Below are positions 26,506 to 35,177 of a DNA stretch of 64,000 bases, piece after piece (the first letter of the stretch is position 1; each line of letters starts with the position of its first letter). Location: positions 186,001 through 250,000 of the forward strand of contig NZ_FWFD01000015.1 in assembly GCF_900163795.1 (NCBI RefSeq). Direction: 5' to 3'. The notes beneath the pieces were generated by a model, which saw nothing but the letters and a program-made list of their open reading frames with translations, made no database searches and was not told the origin of the DNA. A program made the position numbers and the translations under genes. The stretch comes from Vagococcus fluvialis bH819 (GTDB lineage Bacteria; Bacillota; Bacilli; Lactobacillales; Vagococcaceae).

Positions 26506-29133
26506 ATGACAAAAAATGTGTACTGCTTCAGTGAAGGAAATTCTGAAATGAAAGGGCTTTTAGGTGGTAAAGGAGCAAATCTAGCTGAAATGACACGTTT
26601 AGGTTTACCAGTTCCAGATGGCTTTACCATTACGACTGAAGCCTGTATGAGTTATTTGAATAATAATCGTGATTTTACTGTAGAGTTACAAGAAGAGATT
26701 CAAAAAAATATTAAAGACCTGGAACATCGATCAGGTAAATATTTGAGTGATCCTCAAAATATGATGCTATTATCTGTTAGAAGTGGTTCTAAATTCTCCA
26801 TGCCCGGAATGATGGATACTGTGCTTAACTTAGGGCTTAACGATGAAAATGTTGTCTATTTAGCTGAAGTAACACAAGATGAGTCCTTCGCATATGATTG
26901 TTATCGTCGGTTACTTCAGATGTTTGGTGATGTCGTTTATGGAATCGATAGTTCACATTTTGAAAATTTTTTAGAGTTTTATAAAAGAAAAAATCGAGTG
27001 AAATTAGATTCTGAATTAACTGCGTCCCAATTAAAAGAGATTGTTCATGAATATAAGCGAATTTATTTGGAGATTAAAAAACAAGCATTTCCACAAAATC
27101 CACAAGAACAACTGTTAGCAGCTGTAGAAGCAGTTTTTAGTTCTTGGAATAATGAACGTGCTAATATTTATCGAAAACTTCACCATATTGCAGATGACTT
27201 AGGAACAGCTGTAAATATTCAGTTAATGGTCTTTGGTAATAGCGGTGAAAATAGTGGAACTGGAGTTGCTTTTACAAGAAATCCTTCGACAGGTGAAAAT
27301 AAATTATTCGGTGAATATCTCATCAATGCCCAAGGAGAAGATGTGGTTGCTGGCATTAGAACCCCTTCGCCAATCTCAGAGTTAAAAACAAGCATGCCTG
27401 AAATTTATGACCAATTTTTCGAGATGTCAGAAATTTTAGAAAAACATTATCGAGATATGCAAGACATTGAGTTCACGATTGAAAATAAAAAACTTTATCT
27501 ACTCCAAACGAGAAATGGAAAAAGAACAGCACATGCTGCTTTTAAAATAGCTGTTGATTTAGTGTCAGAGGGTTTAAATACTAAAGAAGAAGCGATCCTA
27601 AGTTTAGATCCTCATTCCGTTAATCAACTTCTCCATCCAGTTTTTGTAGCAGAAGGCTTAAAAAAAGCCGAACTTATTTCAACAGTGGGTCTACCAGCAA
27701 GTCCAGGTTCTGCAACAGGAAGAATTTGTTTTGATGCGGCATCGGCTAAAGAATGGACTGATCGAGGTGAAAAAGTGGTTCTTGTAAGACAAGAAACTTC
27801 TCCAGAAGATATTGGTGGCATGATTGTAAGTGAAGCTATTGTAACGAGCCGTGGAGGAATGACTTCTCATGCGGCTGTGGTAGCTCGCGGCATGGGAACT
27901 TGTTGTGTTGCTGGATGTAGCGAACTAGATATTGATGAGTTTTTAAAAATAATTAAGTACCCTAAAGGAACGTTGAATGAGGGAGATGTTATTTCAGTTG
28001 ATGGAACGAGTGGTGATCTTTATGTTGGTGAGGTAGCACTTGAATTATCAGAAAAAAATGCTGATTTTGAAACAATCATGTCTTGGGCAAAAGAATTTTC
28101 AAGATTAGACGTTCGGATGAATGCTGAAACAAAAGCTGATATTAAAACAGGAATGGCTTTTAATGCTAGTGGTATTGGCTTAGTTAGAACAGAGCACATG
28201 TTTTTTGCACCAGAAAGACTAATAGAAATGCGCCGTTTTATATTAGCTGATAATCAGGAAATTAGAAACAAGTCCTTGCAAACTATTTTAGCGTACCAAA
28301 TCGAAGACTTTAAAACTATCTTTGAAACTATTGCAGGTCAATCAACAGTGATTCGCTTACTTGATCCACCGCTTCATGAATTTGTGCCATCAAAGGAGAG
28401 TGAGTTAAAAAAAATAGCCCAAGAGATGAATGTTGATTTTATGTACTTAAAACAACGTGTGAATGAGTTACATGAAATTAATCCAATGTTAGGCCACAGA
28501 GGATGCCGATTGGCAGTAACCTATCCAGAATTATATATCATGCAAGCAGAAGCGATTATTAGAAGTGTGATTTCACTTAAACAAGAAAAGAACGTCGACG
28601 TAGCGCCAGAAATTATGATACCATTAGTTGGTATGGATGGTGAGCTGAGCTTATTAAAAGAAAAAATAGAAGAACATATTAAACATATTATAGAAACTGA
28701 AAAGTGTGATGTTTCCTTTACGATTGGGACCATGATTGAATTGCCAAGAGCTTGTTTAATAGCAGATGATTTAGCTAAAGAAGCAGATTTCTTTAGTTTT
28801 GGAACGAATGATTTAACGCAAATGACATTTGGTTTCTCCAGAGATGATGCGGCTAAATATATAAATCAATATTTAGCCGAGGGTATTTTACCAGTTGATC
28901 CATTCCAGACCATAGATGTAAGCGGTGTGGGTGAATTAATAAAAATAGCTGTTGAAAAAACAAGACAGGTTAAGCCAAGTATGAAAATTGGTGTGTGTGG
29001 AGAACTTGGAGGAGACCCACATTCTATTGAATTCTTTGATCAATTAGGTTTAGATTATGTCTCATGTTCACCATACAGAGTGCCTGTGGCCTATCTTGCG
29101 GCAGCACAAAGTGGTATTAGAATGAAAAAATAA
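26506..29133 (+). CDS. ppdK: Pyruvate, phosphate dikinase
   Basis: Interconverts pyruvate, ATP and Pi with PEP, AMP and PPi, allowing PEP formation for gluconeogenesis. An 875-residue protein with the ATP-grasp domain at the N-terminus (LLGGKGANLAEM), the phosphohistidine swivel domain with His455 in GGMTSHAAVVARGMG, and the C-terminal PEP-utilising barrel (FSFGTNDLTQM, GVCGELGGDP). The ATG at 26506 has GGAGG seven bases upstream; ATG 26488 precedes that site and is not used. It is followed by its two usual regulators. Confidence 0.96.
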   Translation: MTKNVYCFSEGNSEMKGLLGGKGANLAEMTRLGLPVPDGFTITTEACMSYLNNNRDFTVELQEEIQKNIKDLEHRSGKYLSDPQNMMLLSVRSGSKFSMPGMMDTVLNLGLNDENVVYLAEVTQDESFAYDCYRRLLQMFGDVVYGIDSSHFENFLEFYKRKNRVKLDSELTASQLKEIVHEYKRIYLEIKKQAFPQNPQEQLLAAVEAVFSSWNNERANIYRKLHHIADDLGTAVNIQLMVFGNSGENSGTGVAFTRNPSTGENKLFGEYLINAQGEDVVAGIRTPSPISELKTSMPEIYDQFFEMSEILEKHYRDMQDIEFTIENKKLYLLQTRNGKRTAHAAFKIAVDLVSEGLNTKEEAILSLDPHSVNQLLHPVFVAEGLKKAELISTVGLPASPGSATGRICFDAASAKEWTDRGEKVVLVRQETSPEDIGGMIVSEAIVTSRGGMTSHAAVVARGMGTCCVAGCSELDIDEFLKIIKYPKGTLNEGDVISVDGTSGDLYVGEVALELSEKNADFETIMSWAKEFSRLDVRMNAETKADIKTGMAFNASGIGLVRTEHMFFAPERLIEMRRFILADNQEIRNKSLQTILAYQIEDFKTIFETIAGQSTVIRLLDPPLHEFVPSKESELKKIAQEMNVDFMYLKQRVNELHEINPMLGHRGCRLAVTYPELYIMQAEAIIRSVISLKQEKNVDVAPEIMIPLVGMDGELSLLKEKIEEHIKHIIETEKCDVSFTIGTMIELPRACLIADDLAKEADFFSFGTNDLTQMTFGFSRDDAAKYINQYLAEGILPVDPFQTIDVSGVGELIKIAVEKTRQVKPSMKIGVCGELGGDPHSIEFFDQLGLDYVSCSPYRVPVAYLAAAQSGIRMKK

Positions 29134-29153
29134 GTATAAAATGAGGGACCGAT

Positions 29154-29771
29154 ATGGAGTTAAGTGAGCGTCAAAAAGCAATAATAGAGATTGTAAAAAT
29201 GAATGAGCCTATTAGTGGAGATAAGATTGCAGAACATTTAGGGTTGACTAAACCGACGTTAAGAAGTGACTTAGCCGTTTTAACGATGACGGGAATCTTA
29301 GATGCTAGACCTAAAGTAGGGTATATTTATTCAGGTTTATCTTTTGAACCATTACTACATGAACAATTATTTGAAAAAAAAGTAGCTGATTTAATGACTT
29401 CAAGTATTATTGTTTTTCCAAAAACAAGTATTTTAGATGCTACTACCTCACTTTTTATGTATGACAGTGGTTCATTATATGTAACTCAAGAGGAGACAGG
29501 AGATTTAGTAGGACTTGTATCACGAAAAGATTTACTTAGAAGTTTAATTAATAACCAAGACAATAGTTTATCGATTGCAGTGATTATGACAAGGATGCCT
29601 AATATTATAACGGCATATCCAGAGATGACTATTGTAGAAGCAGGACGTCTACTAACACAACATGAGGTTGATTCACTGCCAGTTGTCGAAAATAAAAAAT
29701 CTAAAAAAGTAATTGGAAAGATATCAAAAACAGGTATTATGCAACATTTTATTAAGATGGGGAGCGAATAA
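29154..29771 (+). CDS. ccpN: CcpN-type HTH-CBS transcriptional repressor
   Basis: A 205-residue regulator with an N-terminal winged helix-turn-helix (about residues 1-60: EHLGLTKPTLRSDLAVL) and two CBS domains (about 80-135 and 145-200), the layout of Bacillus CcpN, which represses gluconeogenic genes and senses the energy state. Being inside the ppdK operon fits a role in its control. GAGGGA precedes the ATG and spacing to ppdK is 20 bases. Confidence 0.85.
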   Translation: MELSERQKAIIEIVKMNEPISGDKIAEHLGLTKPTLRSDLAVLTMTGILDARPKVGYIYSGLSFEPLLHEQLFEKKVADLMTSSIIVFPKTSILDATTSLFMYDSGSLYVTQEETGDLVGLVSRKDLLRSLINNQDNSLSIAVIMTRMPNIITAYPEMTIVEAGRLLTQHEVDSLPVVENKKSKKVIGKISKTGIMQHFIKMGSE

Positions 29772-29776
29772 ATTTT

Positions 29777-30610
29777 ATGAATAAACTAAGAGAACGTCAT
29801 TATCGTCAAGTGAGATTATTTGTTGTATCTGATTCGATTGGAGAAACGGCTCAACGAGTGATTAATGCCGTTTTAGCCCAATTTCCAGATCTAACTAATT
29901 ATGAAATTAAAAAATTTCCTTTTGTTGATTCAGAAGAAGTTTTAACAAATATTTTGGCTGATGCTTTACAAGAAAAAGCAGTGGTTGTGACAACTTTGGT
30001 CAATAAAGAGTTAAATACTCTTTGTTCTGATTTTTCAAAAAGAACAGGCTTAGAATACATTGATTATATGTCACCTTTAGTAACTATTATTTCAGAAAGA
30101 ACACAGATGACACCAACATTTAAAAGTGGTTCTCTCTACCAACTAGATGAAGAATATTTTAACCGTGTAGAAGCGATTGAATTTTCAGTAAGATATGATG
30201 ATGGGAAAGATCCCAAAGGTTTTGCTAAATCAGACTTTGTTATTTTGGGTATTTCGAGAACCTCAAAAACGCCTTTAAGTATGTATTTGGCTAATCGCTC
30301 ATTTAAAGTGTCCAATCTACCTCTAATACCTGAAGTACCAATACCTAAAGAACTATTCCAAATTGATTCTAAGAAAATAATTGGTCTGACTGCCGATGCT
30401 GAATACATAAAAAAAGTACGTCAATCACGTTTAGTTTCATTGGGATTAACTGGCAGCTCATCTTATGTTTCTCTTGATAGAATTAAAGAAGAGCTAGCAT
30501 TTTCACAAAATTTATATCAAAAAATTGGAGCAACAATTATTAATGTTGAAAATAAATCGATTGAAGAATCAGCTCAATTAATTGAAGAGTATGGCAAAAC
30601 AATTAATTAA
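29777..30610 (+). CDS. PPDK regulatory protein (bifunctional kinase/pyrophosphorylase)
   Basis: A 277-residue DUF299 protein that phosphorylates PPDK with ADP to inactivate it and removes the phosphate with Pi. The P-loop-like GISRTSKT and the N-terminal VSDSIGETAQRV are characteristic. Immediate linkage to ppdK identifies the target as PPDK rather than PEP synthase. Only five bases separate it from the ccpN-like gene. Confidence 0.9.
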   Translation: MNKLRERHYRQVRLFVVSDSIGETAQRVINAVLAQFPDLTNYEIKKFPFVDSEEVLTNILADALQEKAVVVTTLVNKELNTLCSDFSKRTGLEYIDYMSPLVTIISERTQMTPTFKSGSLYQLDEEYFNRVEAIEFSVRYDDGKDPKGFAKSDFVILGISRTSKTPLSMYLANRSFKVSNLPLIPEVPIPKELFQIDSKKIIGLTADAEYIKKVRQSRLVSLGLTGSSSYVSLDRIKEELAFSQNLYQKIGATIINVENKSIEESAQLIEEYGKTIN

Positions 30611-30614
30611 AATA

Positions 30615-30668
30615 AAAGAGTGGTACAAAGCAAATTAAATGACATTGCTTTTGTACCACTTTTTTATT
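30615..30668 (+). terminator. Terminator of the ppdK operon
   Basis: AGTGGTACAAAGCAA pairs with TTGCTTTTGTACCACT (one bulge) across an 11-base loop, then TTTTT. Confidence 0.9.
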
Positions 30669-30671
30669 TTA

Positions 30672-30708
30672 GTCCGGGTTCAATTGGAGCAAAGCCCCTT
30701 TTTCACCA
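30672..30708 (+). repeat. Partial intergenic repeat fragment
   Basis: Contains GGTTCAATTGGAGCAAAGCC followed by CCTTTTTCACCACT, matching the right end of the dispersed repeats (GGAGCAAAACGATTTTT ... TCACC). Confidence 0.45.
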
Positions 30709-30710
30709 CT

Positions 30711-31244
30711 CTAATTTTTATGTCGCTTTAATTTTTTTGTCCAAAAGCCACCTGAAATATACTTAGGCTCATGAGAGATAATAAAAGCTCGATCGTCTAA
30801 TTCTTTAATTAACTTGTATAAATTTCGTTCATTTTTACGAGGAGATAGAATTTCTAAAACAAGTCGTTGCCCATCTTTTCCCTCACCATAGTACTTAGTT
30901 ACTCCGAAGCCGTTATCTCTTAATTCAGCAGTGAATGTTGGCTTTAAACCGTCATCAGGAACGATAACAGTAGCCATGATGTAACCAAGTGCTAGATAAT
31001 CTTCAATGCGAATGCCTACACTAATTCCAACGGCATAACCTAGAGCGTAAACAAAAATATTAATTGGACTATCGATATGATTTAATACCAAAGATAAACC
31101 AACAATATAAATAGTAATTTCAATCATACTGACGAGTGGGGCAATAATTCGGTAACCTTTCATTGTTAACATAAATCGAATGGTATTCAGAGTAATATAA
31201 CAGAAGTTCACCAAAAATATTTTAATTAAAATGGACCAATCCAT
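30711..31244 (-). CDS. UPF0316/DUF2179 membrane protein
   Basis: A 177-residue protein with three N-terminal membrane segments (about 5-22, 34-52, 60-80) and a C-terminal DUF2179 domain. It is of the UPF0316 group; function is unknown. ATG 31244 follows AAAGGAGG. Its C-terminal domain is shared with the YitT protein at 22564. It is divergent from glpD. Confidence 0.85.
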   Translation of the reverse strand: MDWSILIKIFLVNFCYITLNTIRFMLTMKGYRIIAPLVSMIEITIYIVGLSLVLNHIDSPINIFVYALGYAVGISVGIRIEDYLALGYIMATVIVPDDGLKPTFTAELRDNGFGVTKYYGEGKDGQRLVLEILSPRKNERNLYKLIKELDDRAFIISHEPKYISGGFWTKKLKRHKN

Positions 31245-31309
31245 AATAAAACCTCCTTTGAATAACTAGTACTATCATGCTATCATAAAACCAAAAATTG
31301 TAAATAAAT

Positions 31310-31338
31310 TTGAAGTGAAATACTGATTAAAATATGAT
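31310..31338 (+). promoter_or_regulatory. glpD promoter
   Basis: TTGAAG at 31310-31315 and TATGAT at 31333-31338 with a 17-base spacer. Confidence 0.7.
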
Positions 31339-31358
31339 AAGTATGTTAAAATAAATAG

Positions 31359-31373
31359 TGTAAACGATTAACA
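31359..31373. promoter_or_regulatory. Candidate cre (CcpA) site in glpD leader
   Basis: TGTAAACGATTAACA resembles the cre consensus with the final CA shifted by one. It starts about 14 bases downstream of the expected transcription start, a position for a CcpA roadblock. Confidence 0.5.
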
Positions 31374-31398
31374 ACAAAAAATGTCTAGGAGTGGTCTC

Positions 31399-33057
31399 AT
31401 GTTATTTTCAAATAAAGAGAGAATTAAGCATTTAGAAGAAATGTCACAAAATGAATTAGATGTTTTAGTTATCGGTGGAGGAATTACCGGTGCTGGTATC
31501 ATATTAGATGGTGTTGGCCGTGGACTAAATGTCGGATTAGTTGAAATGAGAGATTTCTCTTCAGGTACATCAAGCCGATCTACTAAGTTGGTTCATGGTG
31601 GCTTAAGATACTTAGCGCAGTTTGACGTTAAAACAGTTGCTGAAGTAGGCCAAGAGCGTGCGGTTGTTTATGAAAATGCTCCTCATGTTACGACACCTTT
31701 AAAGATGGTACTACCATTCTATGATAAAGGCACATTTGGCTCTTTTTCCACATCGATTGGTTTAGATATTTATGATCGTCTAGCAAGAGTAAAAAAAGAT
31801 GAACGTAAATTTATGTTAGATAAAAAAGAATCCTTAAAAAGAGAACCTTTCTTAAAAGAAGAGGGCTTAAAGGGAACTGGCGTTTATGTTGAGTATAGAA
31901 CAGATGATAGTCGCTTAACTCTTGAAACAATAAAAAAAGCCAATGAAATGGGTGGCTTAATCGCTAACTATGCTAAAGTCGTTAAATTACTTTATAGCAA
32001 TACAACTGGAAAAATTGTTGGGGTAACTGTTCTTGATACAATTAACCAAAAAGAATACCCAATTTACGCTAAACGTGTGATTAATGCAGCTGGTCCTTGG
32101 GTAGATCAAATTCGTGATATGGATAACTCTAAAAAAGGAAAATTTTTACATTTAACAAAAGGAGTTCATGTTGTAGTAGATAGTAAAAAATTTCCAATTA
32201 CTAATTCGATTTATTTCGATACACCTTACGGAGATGGGCGTATGATGTTTGCGATTCCTCGTGAAGAAAAGGTTTATATTGGGACAACTGACACATTCTA
32301 TGAAAAAAATCCGGCAGAACCTGAGATAAAACGTGAAGATGTTGTTTATATTATTGAAGGTGTTAACCAAATGTTTGATATTGACCCTCTTAAAATCGAA
32401 GATGTTGAATCTGCATGGGCTGGCGTTCGTCCTTTAATCCATGAAGATGGAAAAGATCCTTCTGAAATTTCAAGAAGAGATGAAATCTTTGTTTCGGATC
32501 GTGGACTTTATTCAATAGCCGGTGGTAAATTAACAGGTTATCGTAAAATGGCAGAGGAAATTGTGGACAAAGTCTTGAAAGATATGGAAAAATCATATGA
32601 AGCTGTTTATATTTCTTGCCAAACTAAAAACCAAGTTCTTTCAGGTGGTGAAGTTGGTGGAGGACAAGGTTTTGAAGAATTCGTTTTAGATGGTATTCGG
32701 ATTGGCAAAGATAACTATAATTTATCTGAAGAAGAAGCATCACAATTAACACACCGTTATGGTGGTAATGTACTGAAAGTTTATCAATATTTAATGGAAG
32801 ATAACAATACTTCATTAGATAATGTAACTTATGCGATGTTACGTTATGGTTTAGAAGAAGAAATGGTGATTCATCCAATCGACTTCTTATTGAGAAGAAG
32901 TAGCAGTATGCTCTTTAACATTGAAAAATGCTTACAAGTTAAAGATGAAGTAATCAATTATATGAACTCTTACTATAACTGGGATGCTGAAAGACTTGAA
33001 GGAATTAAAGAAGAAGTTGAAGTGGAAATAAATCAACATACAGTTTATGCAATCTAG
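31399..33057 (+). CDS. glpD: Glycerol-3-phosphate dehydrogenase/oxidase (FAD)
   Basis: A 552-residue FAD enzyme converting glycerol-3-phosphate to dihydroxyacetone phosphate at the membrane. The N-terminal dinucleotide motif is VIGGGITGAGI, followed by GTSSRSTKLVHGGLRYL; the C-terminal DAO domain is complete. It lacks the roughly 50-residue insert of streptococcal/enterococcal GlpO oxidases and resembles Bacillus GlpD, so the electron acceptor could be oxygen or quinone. ATG 31399 follows TAGGAG with spacing eight. No glpK or glpF is adjacent. Confidence 0.92.
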   Translation: MLFSNKERIKHLEEMSQNELDVLVIGGGITGAGIILDGVGRGLNVGLVEMRDFSSGTSSRSTKLVHGGLRYLAQFDVKTVAEVGQERAVVYENAPHVTTPLKMVLPFYDKGTFGSFSTSIGLDIYDRLARVKKDERKFMLDKKESLKREPFLKEEGLKGTGVYVEYRTDDSRLTLETIKKANEMGGLIANYAKVVKLLYSNTTGKIVGVTVLDTINQKEYPIYAKRVINAAGPWVDQIRDMDNSKKGKFLHLTKGVHVVVDSKKFPITNSIYFDTPYGDGRMMFAIPREEKVYIGTTDTFYEKNPAEPEIKREDVVYIIEGVNQMFDIDPLKIEDVESAWAGVRPLIHEDGKDPSEISRRDEIFVSDRGLYSIAGGKLTGYRKMAEEIVDKVLKDMEKSYEAVYISCQTKNQVLSGGEVGGGQGFEEFVLDGIRIGKDNYNLSEEEASQLTHRYGGNVLKVYQYLMEDNNTSLDNVTYAMLRYGLEEEMVIHPIDFLLRRSSSMLFNIEKCLQVKDEVINYMNSYYNWDAERLEGIKEEVEVEINQHTVYAI

Positions 33058-33098
33058 GCTCAAAGAAAATTAATCAGGGTAGTGAAAAAAGAGATTAA

Positions 33099-33200
33099 CT
33101 CCAAGTAACTGACAGAAAAAATGAACAGTCGTTGTTTTTGATTGCTCACTTTTGGTGAAATTGTTGTGGGAGCAGAGTTTTAATCCCCTGACTATTAAAA
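33099..33200 (-). repeat. Dispersed intergenic repeat, inverted copy
   Basis: On the minus strand it reads TCAGGGGATTAAAACTCTGC ... TTTCACC ... GTCAGTTACTTGGAGTTAATC, which follows the order of copy A at 19832-19996. It ends just before the glpD terminator, as the 5446-5530 copy does before the rpoE terminator. Confidence 0.6.
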
Positions 33201-33220
33201 ATCATCCGTATAAACAATTA

Positions 33221-33252
33221 AGAGGCTGACATTTGGGTCAGCCTCTTTTTTT
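33221..33252 (+). terminator. Terminator after glpD
   Basis: Perfect 10-bp stem AGAGGCTGAC / GTCAGCCTCT (33221-33230, 33237-33246), then seven T. The preceding CCGTATAAACAAT also occurs before the rpoE terminator. Confidence 0.9.
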
Positions 33253-33295
33253 ATGAGCAAATAATCTTCTAGAAGTGGTTTCAATGGTGTTTTTT

Positions 33296-34006
33296 TTATA
33301 GTTCAGCTGTTTTTTTTGTTAAAAAATTAAGACTCATTTGATTAATTTGTGTTGGTTTTAATCTTGGAACTGAATGTCCACAATGTTTGATAATTTTTAA
33401 AGTAGCATTTGGAACATTTTTAACAAAATTTCGCATTTTTTCAGGTTTCACAATATCATGATCTCCCATAATGAATAAAGAAGGGATTTTTAATCTCTTT
33501 GTCTGCTCAGGTAAAATAGGTAAATCTTTTCTTGCTAATTGGAAAACTCTTGATTTTTTTGGAGAGCGAAAAATATTTTTAGCCATCCAATATAATTTAT
33601 CAGACATAAACCGTTGATAAGGAATCAATTGATCAAAAGTAATATTAGGTGAAACTAGTATTAATTTGCTCACATACTCTTGGTTATACGTTGCAAAAGT
33701 TAAGGCAATATTAGCTCCATCGCTAAAGCCAAAAAAGGATGTTTTTTTTATTTTTTCGTTTTTTAGAATCATCTTAATATCAGCCATGATTTGTTCAAAT
33801 GTTAGTTTATTGGTTGTGTTTTTAGAAAGACCATGATCTCTAGTATCCATTAAAATAAGTTGATAACGGTCTTTGAAATAGTCAATTTGACGTTTGAAGT
33901 ATTGATGACTCCCACTGTTTCCATGAATGAAAAAGAGCGGTTCGCCATGCCCGATAGTGCGGTAAAATATAGGTGAACCATCTTTAGCAGAAATTATTTT
34001 TTCCAT
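33296..34006 (-). CDS. Alpha/beta hydrolase
   Basis: A 236-residue alpha/beta-hydrolase with the oxyanion region FFIHGNSGSHQYF, nucleophile elbow GFSDGA (Ser about 98) and a C-terminal catalytic His in IKHCGHSVPR. The substrate is unknown. ATG 34006 was preferred to GTG 34018 because AAGAAG lies about ten bases upstream of the former. It lies downstream of the Nudix regulator in the same direction and may share its transcript. Confidence 0.8.
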   Translation of the reverse strand: MEKIISAKDGSPIFYRTIGHGEPLFFIHGNSGSHQYFKRQIDYFKDRYQLILMDTRDHGLSKNTTNKLTFEQIMADIKMILKNEKIKKTSFFGFSDGANIALTFATYNQEYVSKLILVSPNITFDQLIPYQRFMSDKLYWMAKNIFRSPKKSRVFQLARKDLPILPEQTKRLKIPSLFIMGDHDIVKPEKMRNFVKNVPNATLKIIKHCGHSVPRLKPTQINQMSLNFLTKKTAEL

Positions 34007-34030
34007 AATCAAAGTCACTTCTTTCTAGAA

Positions 34031-34843
34031 TTAAAATTTTAGTTCATAAATTTTAGAAGGTCTGCCAACACCTGTTGGTTTTTCGCCAATTTCTTTAAAA
34101 TAAGGAAGTAGAGATTTTTTGAAATTTGAATGATCAATCTCTCGATAGTCTAATCCTAAAAATTTGGCGTAAACTTTCCTTGCTTCTGTAATTGTAAACT
34201 CATTTCCTAAAACACGCAAGACTTGAGGTTCGTGGTACATTTTATTGCAAACACGATTAAAAGCTTTAATGATAATTTGTGAATGATCAAAAGCTAAACT
34301 TTCTTTTCCTAATGAATCACCTGTCTCAATGTTAAGGACTATTTCGGCATCATCTTCATTTCTTAAAGATAATAAGTTACCATGACGCTCCAGTGAGAAC
34401 CAAGTAGCATCAGAGGCTTGATCACCTGCTTTTAAAGGTTCTTCCCCGATAAAGGCTAAATAACTAACAGTAATTACCCAACCACGTGGATCACGACCAG
34501 GCGTGCTAAATGTATGAAGTTGCTCGACGTGACTGTGAGTAATGGAAACGTTTGTTTCTTCTTTTGCTTCTCTGATACAACTATCAGAAGTAGCTTCACC
34601 GTTTTTTACAAAACCTCCTGGAAGGGCCCAAGAATTTTGAAAAGGATGTGTATTTCTTTTAATTAATAAGACTTTAAAATCATCATTTTCTTTATTATAA
34701 CAGAAAAGAACCATGTCAACCGTGACAGAAGGCATGTCTTGAGTTGGAAAATGTTGTGTTTTGTACCAGGCTAAAAATTCTGTTTCAGAGACCTGGGTTT
34801 CAAAATAGTGTTGCTCTTTCGTTTTTTGTTTAGATGAAGACAT
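34031..34843 (-). CDS. NrtR-like regulator: Nudix domain plus winged helix
   Basis: A 270-residue protein with an N-terminal Nudix domain (about 40-175) and a C-terminal winged-helix domain ending GRPSKIYELKF, as in the NrtR family that controls NAD or sugar metabolism genes. The Nudix box reads GGFVKNGEATSDSCIREAKE then ETNV; the late conserved Gly is Asn, consistent with a ligand-sensing rather than strongly hydrolytic domain. AGGAAGTCC-type sequence precedes the ATG. Confidence 0.82.
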   Translation of the reverse strand: MSSSKQKTKEQHYFETQVSETEFLAWYKTQHFPTQDMPSVTVDMVLFCYNKENDDFKVLLIKRNTHPFQNSWALPGGFVKNGEATSDSCIREAKEETNVSITHSHVEQLHTFSTPGRDPRGWVITVSYLAFIGEEPLKAGDQASDATWFSLERHGNLLSLRNEDDAEIVLNIETGDSLGKESLAFDHSQIIIKAFNRVCNKMYHEPQVLRVLGNEFTITEARKVYAKFLGLDYREIDHSNFKKSLLPYFKEIGEKPTGVGRPSKIYELKF

Positions 34844-34924
34844 ATAGGACTTCCTTTCTTCATGGCGGATATCATTACCATTATTATTTTAACAAATAAA
34901 TCCTACGAATCAAGCAAATATCGC

Positions 34925-34953
34925 TTGAAAAGTTAAAAGTAATTTGTTAACAT
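34925..34953 (+). promoter_or_regulatory. Promoter of the second ABC-F leader
   Basis: TTGAAA at 34925-34930, 17-base spacer with TG, and TAACAT at 34948-34953. Initiation near 34960. Confidence 0.6.
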
Positions 34954-34959
34954 GTAATT

Positions 34960-35177
34960 AATTTAAAGAGAGGAATAGGTAATTAAGACTATGTGGAATT
35001 CATTCGCTAACTAATTTTTTAATAAATTTTAAAAATTACAGTGGATGAGTGCGTCTATTTACCTATATACTAACAAGTGAATGTAGAAAAATACCTTTAG
35101 TATGTGTATTTTTCTATGAATTTTTTATGTATATTGAAAGACATCATCCATTCGTAAAGTGAAAGGATGATGTCTTT
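34960..35177 (+). promoter_or_regulatory. Structured leader of the second ABC-F gene
   Basis: Three stems: TAGGTAA-type 34976-34990 with 35053-35065; TAGAAAAATAC (35084-35094) with GTATTTTTCTA (35106-35116); and AAAGACATCATCC (35137-35149) with GGATGATGTCTTT (35165-35177). The last arm directly abuts the ATG and contains part of the ribosome binding site GAAAGG, so it would hide translation initiation. A short open frame lies at 34991-35014. Confidence 0.7.
34991..35014 (+). CDS. Possible leader peptide MWNSFAN
   Basis: A seven-codon open frame (ATG to TAA) inside the ABC-F leader, preceded by weak AGG at 34977-34979 and a stronger GAGAGG further up. Its upstream region forms one arm of a leader stem. 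Short leader peptides of this kind control erm and several ABC-F resistance genes through ribosome stalling. Too short for sequence evidence; supported by position only. Confidence 0.4.
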   Translation: MWNSFAN

